Both the position numbers and the translations under genes were made by a program. Shown here one piece after another: positions 5,816 through 14,614 of a stretch of DNA of 15,510 nucleotides (the first letter of the stretch is position 1; each line of letters opens with the position of its first letter). Source of the stretch: an uncultured Lachnospiraceae bacterium (GTDB lineage: Bacteria > Bacillota > Clostridia > Lachnospirales > Lachnospiraceae); the NCBI GenBank assembly GCA_958405355.1, contig CATYEA010000020.1:1-15510 (forward strand). The letters are read 5' to 3'. The notes below the pieces were generated by a model, which saw only the letters and a list, made by a program, of their open reading frames with translations, made no database searches and was not told the DNA's origin.

Positions 5816-8800
5816 TTATCTGTCTTTCCAAATACGTTTCCATATTCCATGACAGGTATTTTTACATTTGCATCGCAGCCCTTGTTTCATAACCCGGAAA
5901 ATTCCCCACATACCTGATTCCACATCCCATTTCAGGCTGCCGGAGCGATAGAGGTAATCGCCGGGACAGGAAGCTCCGTTTTTAATTTCCATATTGAAAG
6001 TGTTTCCAATACTGATGCCGCCCTGGAGAGGAATGATTCTGGAAAACGGATCTTCGGATTGTTCCCGCCATTCATGTCCGTGGATGGTAAAGCCCACATT
6101 ACGCGGTTTATCTGCAGGCATCATTGTACGGAAAATAACCCGTTCTCCGGTATAGGCTTTAAACAGCGGCGTTGCCGGGTCACCGTGGATACGGCTGTTA
6201 AAAACTCTGGAAATCCGGCGGTCCTGTTTCAATCGGTTGGCGAAACGTTCTGAGCGGTAGTTATAGCCTTTTTCTCCGGTGTCTTCCGCATCAATGGCTT
6301 CTCCATCATCTTCTCGTATCGTCTTTACAAGTTCTCCGTTGCGGTCCAGCATACGGATTCCATTTTGAATCATTACTACACATTCACGAAAGCTATCCAC
6401 ACCCGGGGCGGTGATGACGGCTTCTTCATCATACACTGCTTTAGAAAATGAAAAATTACGGTACCATGCAGCTCCGGCCGGTTCAATGATAATCGTGCCG
6501 AAAAGTCCGTGATATCTGTGATTGCGCATATCTCCAAAGGAGTGGATAATACATGGACCGTATTCTTTATCAGCATACCACAGATATTTTTTGCTTTCTC
6601 CCGGGCCAACGGTCTGTTCCCTGTTGTTGTAACCGACATTGATGCCCGAATCACAAACCGGGTCATAGTTCAGAAACTGCGGATTTAAGGAAACCCGCAT
6701 GGATGGCTGGTGTTTTAAATCCAGAGGAACACTTGGATAATCAAAGAATTCCACAGGCTGTGCCGGATTGAAAAGATTGTGAAGGGTAACTTCAATCCAT
6801 TCCCCCGCATTGGCTCTGAGTATCAGCGGTTTTGGACAGTAATTTCCGCACAGCGCCTTGTCGGCATCTTCCAGCGGAACAAAAAGTAGTCCGTCCGGGT
6901 CATGATCGCCATAACGGTTATAAGGGATATCCCGTTGTATCGCCGCAATTTGGTATTTACGGACAATGGCATCTTTTCCCGGGCAAGGCGGAAGCGGCAG
7001 AATTCTATCCTTGCCTTGACACAGAGGTTTTAAGTGTTTAACAGGGTGGTCATGGGCCCGGAGGATTCCCCAAAGACCCAGCCACGTATCATCGATTCCG
7101 CCAAAGTAGTAGAGATAATCTCCCGGTGCGTATTTTTTAGTAATCCGGAGGTTGAAGGCTTCGGAAATACCAATGGTTTGAGAGGCGGCTATCGGTGAAT
7201 GAGGATCAGCAATTTCCTTCTGCCAGGACATTCCGGTAAGGTTAAAGGAATGCTGTTCTTCATGGGCACCGTCCAGCAGGCGGAAGACAATTTCGTCTCC
7301 CGGATAGGTTTCCAGAACAGGGGTGGCCGGGTCACCATGAACCAGGGAACTGAAAATATAGGCCGGATCTTCTTCGTTTTTTAACCGTTCCCGCATCGGT
7401 TCACACCGATAGTTAATGCCCATGACACCCGGATCATCGTGGGAGCCAGGTACCGCCGGAGGATTCAGAGCGTTGCCGTCTTTGTCAAAGAGAAAAGCAA
7501 AGTCATGGACGAACAGGACGAATTCCCGGAAGGAAGTGCCGTCTATGCGTCGAATTACTGCCTGGGTGCCGCGCCGCAGCTCTTTGCCGCTGCGTATGCT
7601 GTGGAATGTGGCGCCGGCTTCCTCAATAATCATGGCGCCGAATACACCGTGCATTTGATGGGAATTGGCAAATAAGTGGTCGTGGAAAAAGACGGTGCGC
7701 AGTTCTGTGTCTGCAAAAAAGCGTTCAATCAGGGTTTCGTATTTTCTGGCTCCGGCAATGTTGTTCCAGCCGTTGGCCGCACCATCGGAAACGATGGTGT
7801 CGAATTTGACCAGATGCACGTGAAAGCCCACGATATCCGTCAAAGTTTTCATTTGGAAAGGACTTTCTTCAAGATATTCCGGGAGCAGATTGGTAAAACG
7901 GATTTCAATGCAGTCCCCGGCATTGGCACGGATGACCAGGGGTTCTACGCGGATTTTGCCTTCTTCCACCTTACGGATATATGCGTCAAGGCCGCCATGG
8001 AATTCCAAATCTTCTTTCAGGACAAAAAAGCGTCCCTGAGGATCATTCCATCCATAGCTGTTATAGGTTATTTTGGCCTGGACGACAGCAATCTCAAAGA
8101 CTTTTAGGTTATCTGTCCGGCAAGGGCAGGTTTCGGAGTAGAGGGCGCCGGGAACAAAATTCTCTACGAAATTGGCCCGTTCCAGGTCTGTAGGTTCAAT
8201 CTTATTGCTGCCGTCGGGATTTAAAATGCCGAGAGGCGGCTGAAGAGGGCGTTCACCGAAGGTGCCGTTGATGAAGTTAGGGTAGCCCGGATGATCTTCA
8301 TCTTTTAGCGGCGGTGCCATTCTGTCTTTTAAAGGAATGAGCGGCGGAATCTCCGTACCGTCAGGGAGTCTTCCTGTACCATCCTCCAATCGGTCATGTA
8401 TTCTCCATAAGGTCCACATCCCTTCGTGAAAATGAGGGTAGAGGTGACAATGGAAAATCACATCTCCGATGGTTTCCGTCAGACTTCCCGCACCGTGGAG
8501 AATGTCCAGGGTATAGCATTCCTGAGGACCAATGGTAATGGAGTCCAGGATGGTGGAAACCGGATTTTCTCCTTCCAGACGCCACTGGTGGTTGTGGAGG
8601 TGAAAAACATGGGTTTCCTTAAGGCCGCCATGAATCAGCCGTATTTTTGCAGGGTCGCCTACATAGGCGCGCAGAATAGGCGGCGCCGGGTCGCCATAGA
8701 CCCAGGAACTCATGGAAATATCTTCGCCGCTGTCTGAGTGTTCGTCGGTCAGAGGAAGGCGGTTACGCATAGGCTCGGAACGATAGCTGATTCCTGTAGT

Positions 8801-9472
8801 GGAAGATGGCAGGCCGGTGTGAGGATCTACAGGCGGATTACCGTTTTTGTCCAGAATTTCCAGCTCATCGTGGAAGAATACGGAATATTCCCGGAAAGCG
8901 GGTTTGTCGGGGGAGTAAATATCTGCGAAAAGTCCGCTTTCCAGTTCGGCGCCTGTCTGGGGGTCCAGCCATCTGGATTGGGGTGCTTCCACAATAATAG
9001 CTCCGAAAAGCCCGTGGATATTGGTTCCGTCTTCGCTGCTCCGCATGTCGCCCATATCATGGAACAGATAAACGCCTTCCCGGGCAGCATACCAGGTGTA
9101 GGTGATTTGGTTTTTCGTTGTTGTATCCTGGTTGAAACCTACATTTGCTCCGTCGGAGGTCTGTACGTCGTAGTCCATTCCCAGAACATGAATGGAAAGC
9201 GGACGGTTCAGTGAGTGGGAGAAAGAAACTACAACCGTTTCTCCCACGTTTGCCCGAATCACAAGAGGTTTCACCTCTTCATAAGGCTGAGGGATTTCCA
9301 GAGAAAAATTACGCAGAGCGCCCTTGCGGATACGTTCCGCATCCTTTTTTAATACATATAGAAGACCATTAGGGTCATGGTCCCCATATTTGTTATAAAC
9401 AATAGGAATTTCTATGGCTTCGATGTCATAATAACGGGTCTGGCCAGCGCAGGGATAATTACAAAGCTCCAT
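5816..9472 (-). CDS. Six-cupredoxin-domain multicopper oxidase, MnxG-like
   Basis: Large multicopper oxidase, 1218 residues, built of three tandem double-cupredoxin modules (about 1-445, 446-810, 828-1196). Each opens with a YN.YG..DP.G..(F/Y)V motif and carries a GDPA.P motif in mid-module. Copper ligands: domain 2 has HVFHLH (H288, H291, H293) and HCHLYPHFHEGM (H341, C342, H343, H347, M352), giving a complete type 1 site plus four type 2/3 His. Domain 3 has HVH (551-553) and HDH (597-599), supplying the other four. Domains 1, 4, 5 and 6 lack these ligand sets. There is no signal peptide or membrane segment. Cys clusters occur at the module starts and at the tail (CKCKNTC, 1201-1207). Length and layout resemble the Bacillus Mn(II) oxidase MnxG (about 1217 residues, from memory), but the substrate is unproven. 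ATG at 9472 with AGGAGGTG (9485-9478), which overlaps the stop region of the upstream gene. Confidence 0.88.
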   Translation of the reverse strand: MELCNYPCAGQTRYYDIEAIEIPIVYNKYGDHDPNGLLYVLKKDAERIRKGALRNFSLEIPQPYEEVKPLVIRANVGETVVVSFSHSLNRPLSIHVLGMDYDVQTSDGANVGFNQDTTTKNQITYTWYAAREGVYLFHDMGDMRSSEDGTNIHGLFGAIIVEAPQSRWLDPQTGAELESGLFADIYSPDKPAFREYSVFFHDELEILDKNGNPPVDPHTGLPSSTTGISYRSEPMRNRLPLTDEHSDSGEDISMSSWVYGDPAPPILRAYVGDPAKIRLIHGGLKETHVFHLHNHQWRLEGENPVSTILDSITIGPQECYTLDILHGAGSLTETIGDVIFHCHLYPHFHEGMWTLWRIHDRLEDGTGRLPDGTEIPPLIPLKDRMAPPLKDEDHPGYPNFINGTFGERPLQPPLGILNPDGSNKIEPTDLERANFVENFVPGALYSETCPCRTDNLKVFEIAVVQAKITYNSYGWNDPQGRFFVLKEDLEFHGGLDAYIRKVEEGKIRVEPLVIRANAGDCIEIRFTNLLPEYLEESPFQMKTLTDIVGFHVHLVKFDTIVSDGAANGWNNIAGARKYETLIERFFADTELRTVFFHDHLFANSHQMHGVFGAMIIEEAGATFHSIRSGKELRRGTQAVIRRIDGTSFREFVLFVHDFAFLFDKDGNALNPPAVPGSHDDPGVMGINYRCEPMRERLKNEEDPAYIFSSLVHGDPATPVLETYPGDEIVFRLLDGAHEEQHSFNLTGMSWQKEIADPHSPIAASQTIGISEAFNLRITKKYAPGDYLYYFGGIDDTWLGLWGILRAHDHPVKHLKPLCQGKDRILPLPPCPGKDAIVRKYQIAAIQRDIPYNRYGDHDPDGLLFVPLEDADKALCGNYCPKPLILRANAGEWIEVTLHNLFNPAQPVEFFDYPSVPLDLKHQPSMRVSLNPQFLNYDPVCDSGINVGYNNREQTVGPGESKKYLWYADKEYGPCIIHSFGDMRNHRYHGLFGTIIIEPAGAAWYRNFSFSKAVYDEEAVITAPGVDSFRECVVMIQNGIRMLDRNGELVKTIREDDGEAIDAEDTGEKGYNYRSERFANRLKQDRRISRVFNSRIHGDPATPLFKAYTGERVIFRTMMPADKPRNVGFTIHGHEWREQSEDPFSRIIPLQGGISIGNTFNMEIKNGASCPGDYLYRSGSLKWDVESGMWGIFRVMKQGLRCKCKNTCHGIWKRIWKDR

Positions 9473-9483
9473 TCAGACACCTC

Positions 9484-10386
9484 CTATCGTGTTCGTCCGG
9501 TTTCCAGCACACGGATATAGTGGTTGGCTTCCCGAAGAACATGGTCTGCCAATAAAGGCAGGATAATAGAGGAAATCTGGCAGTCGAGAATGCCCTTTGC
9601 TCCGGCGGCCTTAAAGTCGCGGTATTTTAATGTTTCTTTTAATGTCTTTTCTGTCATGGCATTTGCGCGTCGGTCCTGCCGGCAGGCCATTTCAATAAGC
9701 TGTGCATATTTTTTGGAAAAATCATCGGCCGTTTCGATAAGTTCTGCTTCGGATGGATCCAGAAGACCGCGGATGAACCATGCATGCTCCATCATAATCT
9801 GATTCCAGAAAGCTTCTGTTTCATAGAGATTCTGGGAGGAAATATTCCTGTTCGACATAAGCTGTATTAAGATGTCCCGGTACAGTCTCGCTTCACGCAT
9901 GATGTGTTCGATGAGAAGCGGATAATTGGACGTGTAAAGCTGACAATGATTCATTTTACACAGAATACGTTCTTTAAAGCGAATGAGTCCGTTTAACAGT
10001 TCGAGGGCACGTTCATTAATACGAACCACCGGTTCATACAGTGGCCGGTTTCCTTCGCAGAGACAGCCGCAATGCAGGGCCTGGGTCATTTTTGAAATTC
10101 TGCTGTCAATGGAAATGCCGCTTAAATTCTCGGTTTTGTGTTCTGCAGGAATGGTAAATTCCGTAATCAGTTCATTGGAATTTAAAACGGCTTCGTGGAT
10201 ATTTCCTGCTGAAATTTTGACAGTATCGTTGAGAAGTTCCTCAAATTTTCGGAGAAAATATTCAGCTTCCTCGATAAAATCTTTTTCGCAGCAGGGAAAA
10301 CCGGCTTCCAGAAAAAGAGCGTGTTCTTTCATGATTCGTGCAAAAAACAAGTGAGTTTCTATTGAAAGAGTGACATAATCTCTCAT
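9484..10386 (-). CDS. DUF2935-family duplicated helical, putative metal-binding protein
   Basis: All-helical soluble protein of 300 residues that I assign to the DUF2935 family (ferritin/hemerythrin-like bundle) by its motifs. It is an internal duplication. Repeat 1 has THLFFARIMKEHALFL (EH at 21-22) and YPLLIEHIMREARLY (EH 160-161, E165). Repeat 2 has AFWNQIMMEHAWFI (EH 200-201) and LPLLADHVLREANHY (DH 281-282, E286). These Glu/His pairs are plausible di-metal ligands. It also has a Cys pair (32-33) and an HCGCLC cluster (105-110). No signal peptide is present. It precedes the oxidase gene by 11 bases on the same strand, so the two are almost certainly co-transcribed and may act together, for example in metal supply or electron transfer (inference). 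Start: ATG at 10386, about 10 bases after AAGGT. A second ATG at 10396 is out of frame. Confidence 0.8.
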   Translation of the reverse strand: MRDYVTLSIETHLFFARIMKEHALFLEAGFPCCEKDFIEEAEYFLRKFEELLNDTVKISAGNIHEAVLNSNELITEFTIPAEHKTENLSGISIDSRISKMTQALHCGCLCEGNRPLYEPVVRINERALELLNGLIRFKERILCKMNHCQLYTSNYPLLIEHIMREARLYRDILIQLMSNRNISSQNLYETEAFWNQIMMEHAWFIRGLLDPSEAELIETADDFSKKYAQLIEMACRQDRRANAMTEKTLKETLKYRDFKAAGAKGILDCQISSIILPLLADHVLREANHYIRVLETGRTR

Positions 10387-10416
10387 AAAGATTCATACCT
10401 TATTTAGTTAGTTTCC

Positions 10417-10463
10417 TTATAATATATGTAGAATTTGAAAAAGCGATACGGTATCCGTGTAAA
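10417..10463 (-). promoter_or_regulatory. Possible promoter and operator of the DUF2935-oxidase operon
   Basis: Between the tRNA terminator and the DUF2935 gene, the (-) strand has TTTACA (10463-10458), 19 bases, then TCAAAT (10438-10433). The dyad GATAC-C-GTATC (10455-10445) lies inside the spacer. A long spacer holding a dyad is the architecture of MerR-family-controlled promoters. A rival -10 is the AT-rich TATATTAT run (10426-10419), which has no good -35. Both readings are tentative. Confidence 0.3.
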
Positions 10464-10478
10464 GGCTATTTTTAAATA

Positions 10479-10519
10479 TAAAAAAAGCGTATCCATAGAA
10501 ATTTTTCTTTGGATACGCT
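10479..10519 (-). terminator. Intrinsic terminator after tRNA-Leu
   Basis: On the (-) strand, AGCGTATCCA (10519-10510) pairs perfectly with TGGATACGCT (10495-10486), a 10-bp stem with a 14-base loop, followed by a run of Ts (complement of the A run at 10479-10486). It lies directly 3' of the tRNA and isolates it from the DUF2935 gene, which therefore needs its own promoter. Confidence 0.88.
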
Positions 10520-10522
10520 GTA

Positions 10523-10605
10523 TGCAGTTGATGGGAGTTGAACCCACACGAGTATTACCTCACTAGAACCTGAATCTAGCGCGTCTGCCATTCCGCCACA
10601 ACTGC
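10523..10605 (-). tRNA. tRNA-Leu, anticodon CAG
   Basis: 83-base tRNA. The acceptor stem GCAGTTG (10605-10599) pairs with CAACTGC, and the discriminator base A is at 10523. The anticodon arm is CTAGA-TTCAGGT-TCTAG with anticodon CAG (10572-10570), reading CUG leucine codons. A long variable arm marks it as a class II tRNA, and a T arm with GGGTTCAACTCCC is present. The 3' CCA is not encoded and must be added after transcription. Confidence 0.95.
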
Positions 10606-10637
10606 ATTCGCTACAATATTCTGTTTGCGACTTTTTT

Positions 10638-10666
10638 ATATTATCAAATAATCAAAAAATAATCAA
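10638..10666 (-). promoter_or_regulatory. Promoter of tRNA-Leu
   Basis: On the (-) strand, TTGATT (10666-10661) and TAATAT (10643-10638) are separated by 17 bases, about 30 bases upstream of the tRNA 5' end. The surrounding DNA is strongly AT-rich. Read-through from the cyclophilin gene is also possible because no good terminator separates them. Confidence 0.55.
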
Positions 10667-10696
10667 GTGTTTTTTATAAAAATATTTCGATTATTT

Positions 10697-11215
10697 TTAG
10701 CATTTTTCTGGTTCCGGATATGTTTCACCGAAAAGTTCTACAGTCATGGACTGGATTTTCTGAGGGATTTTCGGAGCGTCCATGCGGTTGGTCGGAACGT
10801 TGGCAATTTTGTCAACGACGTTCAGTCCTTCGATGATCTTACCGAAAGCAGCATATGCGCCGTCAAGGTGCGGAGCTGGCTGGTGCATGATAAAGAACTG
10901 GGAACCTGCGGAGTTTGGCATCATTGTACGAGCCATAGATAATACGCCGGTATCGTGTTTTAAGTCATTGGCGAAACCGTTCTGGGAAAATTCGCCGCGG
11001 ATAGAGTAGCCTGGGCCGCCCATGCCTGTGCCGTCCGGGCATCCGCCCTGAATCATAAAGCCTTTGATGACACGGTGAAAAATCAGACCGTCATAGTAGC
11101 CTTTCTGTACAAGGGAGATGAAGTTATTTACTGTATTCGGAGCGATTTCCGGATAAAGTTCAGCCTTCATCACATCGCCGTTTTCCATAGTGATTGTAAC
11201 AATTGGATTTGCCAT
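10697..11215 (-). CDS. ppiB: Cyclophilin-type peptidyl-prolyl cis-trans isomerase
   Basis: Cytoplasmic single-domain cyclophilin, 172 residues, which speeds cis-trans isomerisation of Xaa-Pro bonds during protein folding. No signal peptide is present (starts MANPIVTITMENGD). Active-site motifs are intact: FHRVIKGFMIQGG (catalytic R48, F53, Q56), GVLSMAR (90-96) and SQFFI (105-109). The position equivalent to human CypA W121 is His (H116 in HLDG), as in many bacterial cyclophilins, and usually goes with weak cyclosporin binding (family knowledge). ATG at 11215, 7 bases after AAAGGTGG (11230-11223). It has its own promoter and diverges from the TPR gene. No good terminator follows it. Confidence 0.93.
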   Translation of the reverse strand: MANPIVTITMENGDVMKAELYPEIAPNTVNNFISLVQKGYYDGLIFHRVIKGFMIQGGCPDGTGMGGPGYSIRGEFSQNGFANDLKHDTGVLSMARTMMPNSAGSQFFIMHQPAPHLDGAYAAFGKIIEGLNVVDKIANVPTNRMDAPKIPQKIQSMTVELFGETYPEPEKC

Positions 11216-11250
11216 GATAAATCCACCTTTCTTTTATTTTTCCTCTCCAT

Positions 11251-11279
11251 ATTGTAGCTGAAATTCCACAGGAAGTAAA
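11251..11279 (-). promoter_or_regulatory. Promoter of the cyclophilin gene
   Basis: On the (-) strand, TTTACT (11279-11274) and TACAAT (11256-11251) are separated by exactly 17 bases, about 35 bases upstream of the start codon. It is back to back with the (+) promoter at 11289-11317, with only nine bases between the two -35 boxes. Confidence 0.7.
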
Positions 11280-11288
11280 GGCTTTTCA

Positions 11289-11317
11289 TTGAATAAACCT
11301 ATAAAATGTTCTATAAT
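11289..11317 (+). promoter_or_regulatory. Promoter of the TPR-glpK-sirtuin-hydrolase run
   Basis: TTGAAT (11289-11294), a 17-base spacer and a perfect TATAAT (11312-11317). The predicted start near 11324 gives a short leader to the TPR gene (ATG 11353). No other promoter or terminator is evident before glpK, the sirtuin or the hydrolase. Confidence 0.78.
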
Positions 11318-11325
11318 ATGAACAT
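11306..11325 (+). promoter_or_regulatory. Perfect inverted repeat flanking the -10 box (candidate operator)
   Basis: ATGTTC (11306-11311) and GAACAT (11320-11325) form a perfect dyad with an 8-base centre that contains the TATAAT box. A dimeric repressor bound here would block the promoter. No regulator gene is present in the window, and I cannot name a matching family. Confidence 0.4.
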
Positions 11326-11352
11326 ATCAGAATTTGGGGAGGAGACTTGAAA

Positions 11353-12369
11353 ATGGCCATTCTTGCGGTAAAAATTGACAATTTGGCAACACTGCGGATG
11401 AATGAATTCTTTGATTATGCAGGGCATTGCTGGGCGCTCAGCCGCAGCAGGAGCAGAGAAGATGCGGTAGGTGCCGAACTGGAGGATTTTTATGAGGGGA
11501 CTGTACGGAGCGGCCATATGGAAGGTATTCCTGTAATATTTGTTTATGAGAATCAGATCGTCGGCTGGTATGAGACGGCCACTGTTTACCGTTATATCCG
11601 GCATCCGGCTCTTTTTCTGGAGGGGAATATCTGTGCGGATACGAGAAACGTCCGGCTCCTGAAAGAGCCTGTCTCCGTCCAGGGGCATGTATCTCAGGAT
11701 ACCCGGATGGGGATGGATTTTCCGCAGGATAAAAATTATCTGGTGATTGAAAATGGAGACATGCGCTACAGTCCGCTGAAAATGTTGATTCACAAGAATG
11801 CAGGGCCTTTTGAGACGGTGGATTATGCGAAAGCGGCGGCGGATGGCCGGGCAAAGCTTTTTGGCCAAGCGGGCCGAAGCTCAGGGGCTGCGGGCCGGAT
11901 CGAAGGGCTTTTAAAAGGCTGTGAGGTCTTTGCCTCGGAAATCATGGAGGATCGCTGCCGGGATATCGGCACAGTGAAAGCTTTGGGAGAATTGGCTTTA
12001 GAAGTGACCCGGCTGGCGGCGGGAAACGTCAACGGTTGGTATTATCTGGCTATGGCAAATTATCAGCTTGGCTTTGTGCGGAAGGGCTTGAAGGCGGTTG
12101 ACCGGGCGATTCGACTGGAACCGGATGGGGATGATCTTCTTGTAATGAAAGGAAATCTCCTGGTGAGCAACAGTTGTTTTGAGGAGGCGCTTCATTGTTA
12201 TGAAGAGGCTTACGCTATAAATCCGGAGGACAGTTATTATATTATGGCGGGCCAGGCCTGTGCCTGTATGGGGAATCCGGTGGCGGCCGAAGGGTATTAC
12301 CGTAAGGTGAAGGACCCGGAGATTTTAAAGGCTTTTGAGATTAAGCTAAATAAGAAGAAGTTCATATAA
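11353..12369 (+). CDS. TPR-containing protein with an unrecognised N-terminal domain
   Basis: Soluble protein of 338 residues with no signal peptide or membrane segment. Residues 1-165 form a domain I do not recognise, with beta-like stretches (GIPVIFVYENQIVGWYETA, HPALFLEGNI, NVRLLKEPVSV). A weak resemblance to PUA/EVE-like folds is a guess only. A linker of about 45 residues is rich in Ala, Gly and Arg. The C-terminal ~120 residues hold two or three tetratricopeptide-like repeats (NGWYYLAMANYQLGFVRKGLKAVDRAIRLEPD, SCFEEALHCYEEAYAINPED and YYIMAGQACACMGNPVAAEGYYRKV), which usually mediate protein contacts. ATG at 11353 lies 8 bases after AGGAG; an in-frame TTG at 11347 is too close to it. 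The gene lies 18 bases upstream of glpK and is probably co-transcribed with it. Function unknown. Confidence 0.8.
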   Translation: MAILAVKIDNLATLRMNEFFDYAGHCWALSRSRSREDAVGAELEDFYEGTVRSGHMEGIPVIFVYENQIVGWYETATVYRYIRHPALFLEGNICADTRNVRLLKEPVSVQGHVSQDTRMGMDFPQDKNYLVIENGDMRYSPLKMLIHKNAGPFETVDYAKAAADGRAKLFGQAGRSSGAAGRIEGLLKGCEVFASEIMEDRCRDIGTVKALGELALEVTRLAAGNVNGWYYLAMANYQLGFVRKGLKAVDRAIRLEPDGDDLLVMKGNLLVSNSCFEEALHCYEEAYAINPEDSYYIMAGQACACMGNPVAAEGYYRKVKDPEILKAFEIKLNKKKFI

Positions 12370-13878
<1,509 letters not shown>

Positions 13879-13894
13879 AAGGGAGGAAACAAAA

Positions 13895-14614
13895 ATGACA
13901 TTAAAGGAACTGATTAAGCAGTCGGATAATATTGTGTTTTTTGGCGGTGCCGGAGTGTCCACCGAGAGCGGTATTCCGGATTTTCGGAGTGAGACGGGAA
14001 TTTATAATACAATTAAGCGGTATAAGCGGTCACCGGAGGAAATTTTATCCCATTCGTTTTTTATGGCCCATCCGGATATTTTCTATGATTTTTATAAAAG
14101 TACCATGCTCTATCTGGACGCAAAGCCAAATGCAGCCCATCTGGCTCTGGCAAAGCTGGAAGAAATGGGAAAATTAAAAGCGGTTGTGACCCAGAATATT
14201 GATGGTCTTCATCAGTTGGCCGGAAGTAAACGGGTGTATGAAGTTCACGGTACAGTGCATCGGAATTATTGTATGCGCTGCCATGAGTTTTACGACACGG
14301 AATATATATTGAAAGCTGACGGGATTCCGCGGTGTGAAAAATGCGGCGGTATTGTGAAACCGGATGTGGTTTTATATGAAGAGGGGTTGGATGAAATGAC
14401 CATTACGGCCAGTATCCATGCCATTTCTCAGGCGGATGTCCTCATTATCGGCGGAACGTCCTTAAATGTTTATCCAGCCGCAGGATTTATCCAGTATTAC
14501 AAAGGAAATAAATTGGTATTGATCAATAAGAGTGAGACGCCGTATGACAGAAAGGCGGATTTACTTATTCATGATAGTATCGGAAAAGTATTGGGAGAGG
14601 TGCTGAATGATTAA
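13895..14614 (+). CDS. cobB: Sirtuin, NAD-dependent protein deacylase
   Basis: Sir2-family enzyme, 239 residues, removing acyl groups from lysines while consuming NAD+ and yielding nicotinamide and O-acyl-ADP-ribose. Seen: the NAD-binding GAGVSTESGIPDFR (18-31), the QNID motif (100-103), catalytic His118 in EVHGT, the zinc-binding pairs C126/C129 and C147/C150, and GGTSLNVYPA (186-195). All catalytic and zinc residues are present, so it should be active. Start: ATG at 13895, 8 bases after GGGAGG (13881-13886). An in-frame ATG at 13862 lies inside glpK and has no ribosome binding site. It follows glpK by 16 bases and overlaps the next gene by 8 bases, so the run is likely an operon. Confidence 0.94.
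   Translation: MTLKELIKQSDNIVFFGGAGVSTESGIPDFRSETGIYNTIKRYKRSPEEILSHSFFMAHPDIFYDFYKSTMLYLDAKPNAAHLALAKLEEMGKLKAVVTQNIDGLHQLAGSKRVYEVHGTVHRNYCMRCHEFYDTEYILKADGIPRCEKCGGIVKPDVVLYEEGLDEMTITASIHAISQADVLIIGGTSLNVYPAAGFIQYYKGNKLVLINKSETPYDRKADLLIHDSIGKVLGEVLND

Noticed and set aside
7676..8107. A 143-codon (+) frame and other (+) frames (for example 8738-9214, 158 codons) inside the oxidase gene
   Set aside because: They run antisense to a gene with clear domain motifs, have no ribosome binding sites, and their predicted products show no family features.
10523..10605. tRNA-Leu as an integration site with the oxidase unit as an island
   Set aside because: No integrase, no repeat of the tRNA 3' end elsewhere in the window and no obvious shift in base composition.
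10678..10698. AT-only hairpin after the cyclophilin stop as a terminator
   Set aside because: A 7-bp stem made only of A-T pairs, followed on the (-) strand by As rather than Ts; too weak to call.
11306..11325. The dyad at the TPR promoter as an SOS (LexA) box
   Set aside because: Gram-positive SOS boxes read GAAC-N4-GTTC; here the half-sites are in the opposite order (GTTC...GAAC) with an 8-base centre.
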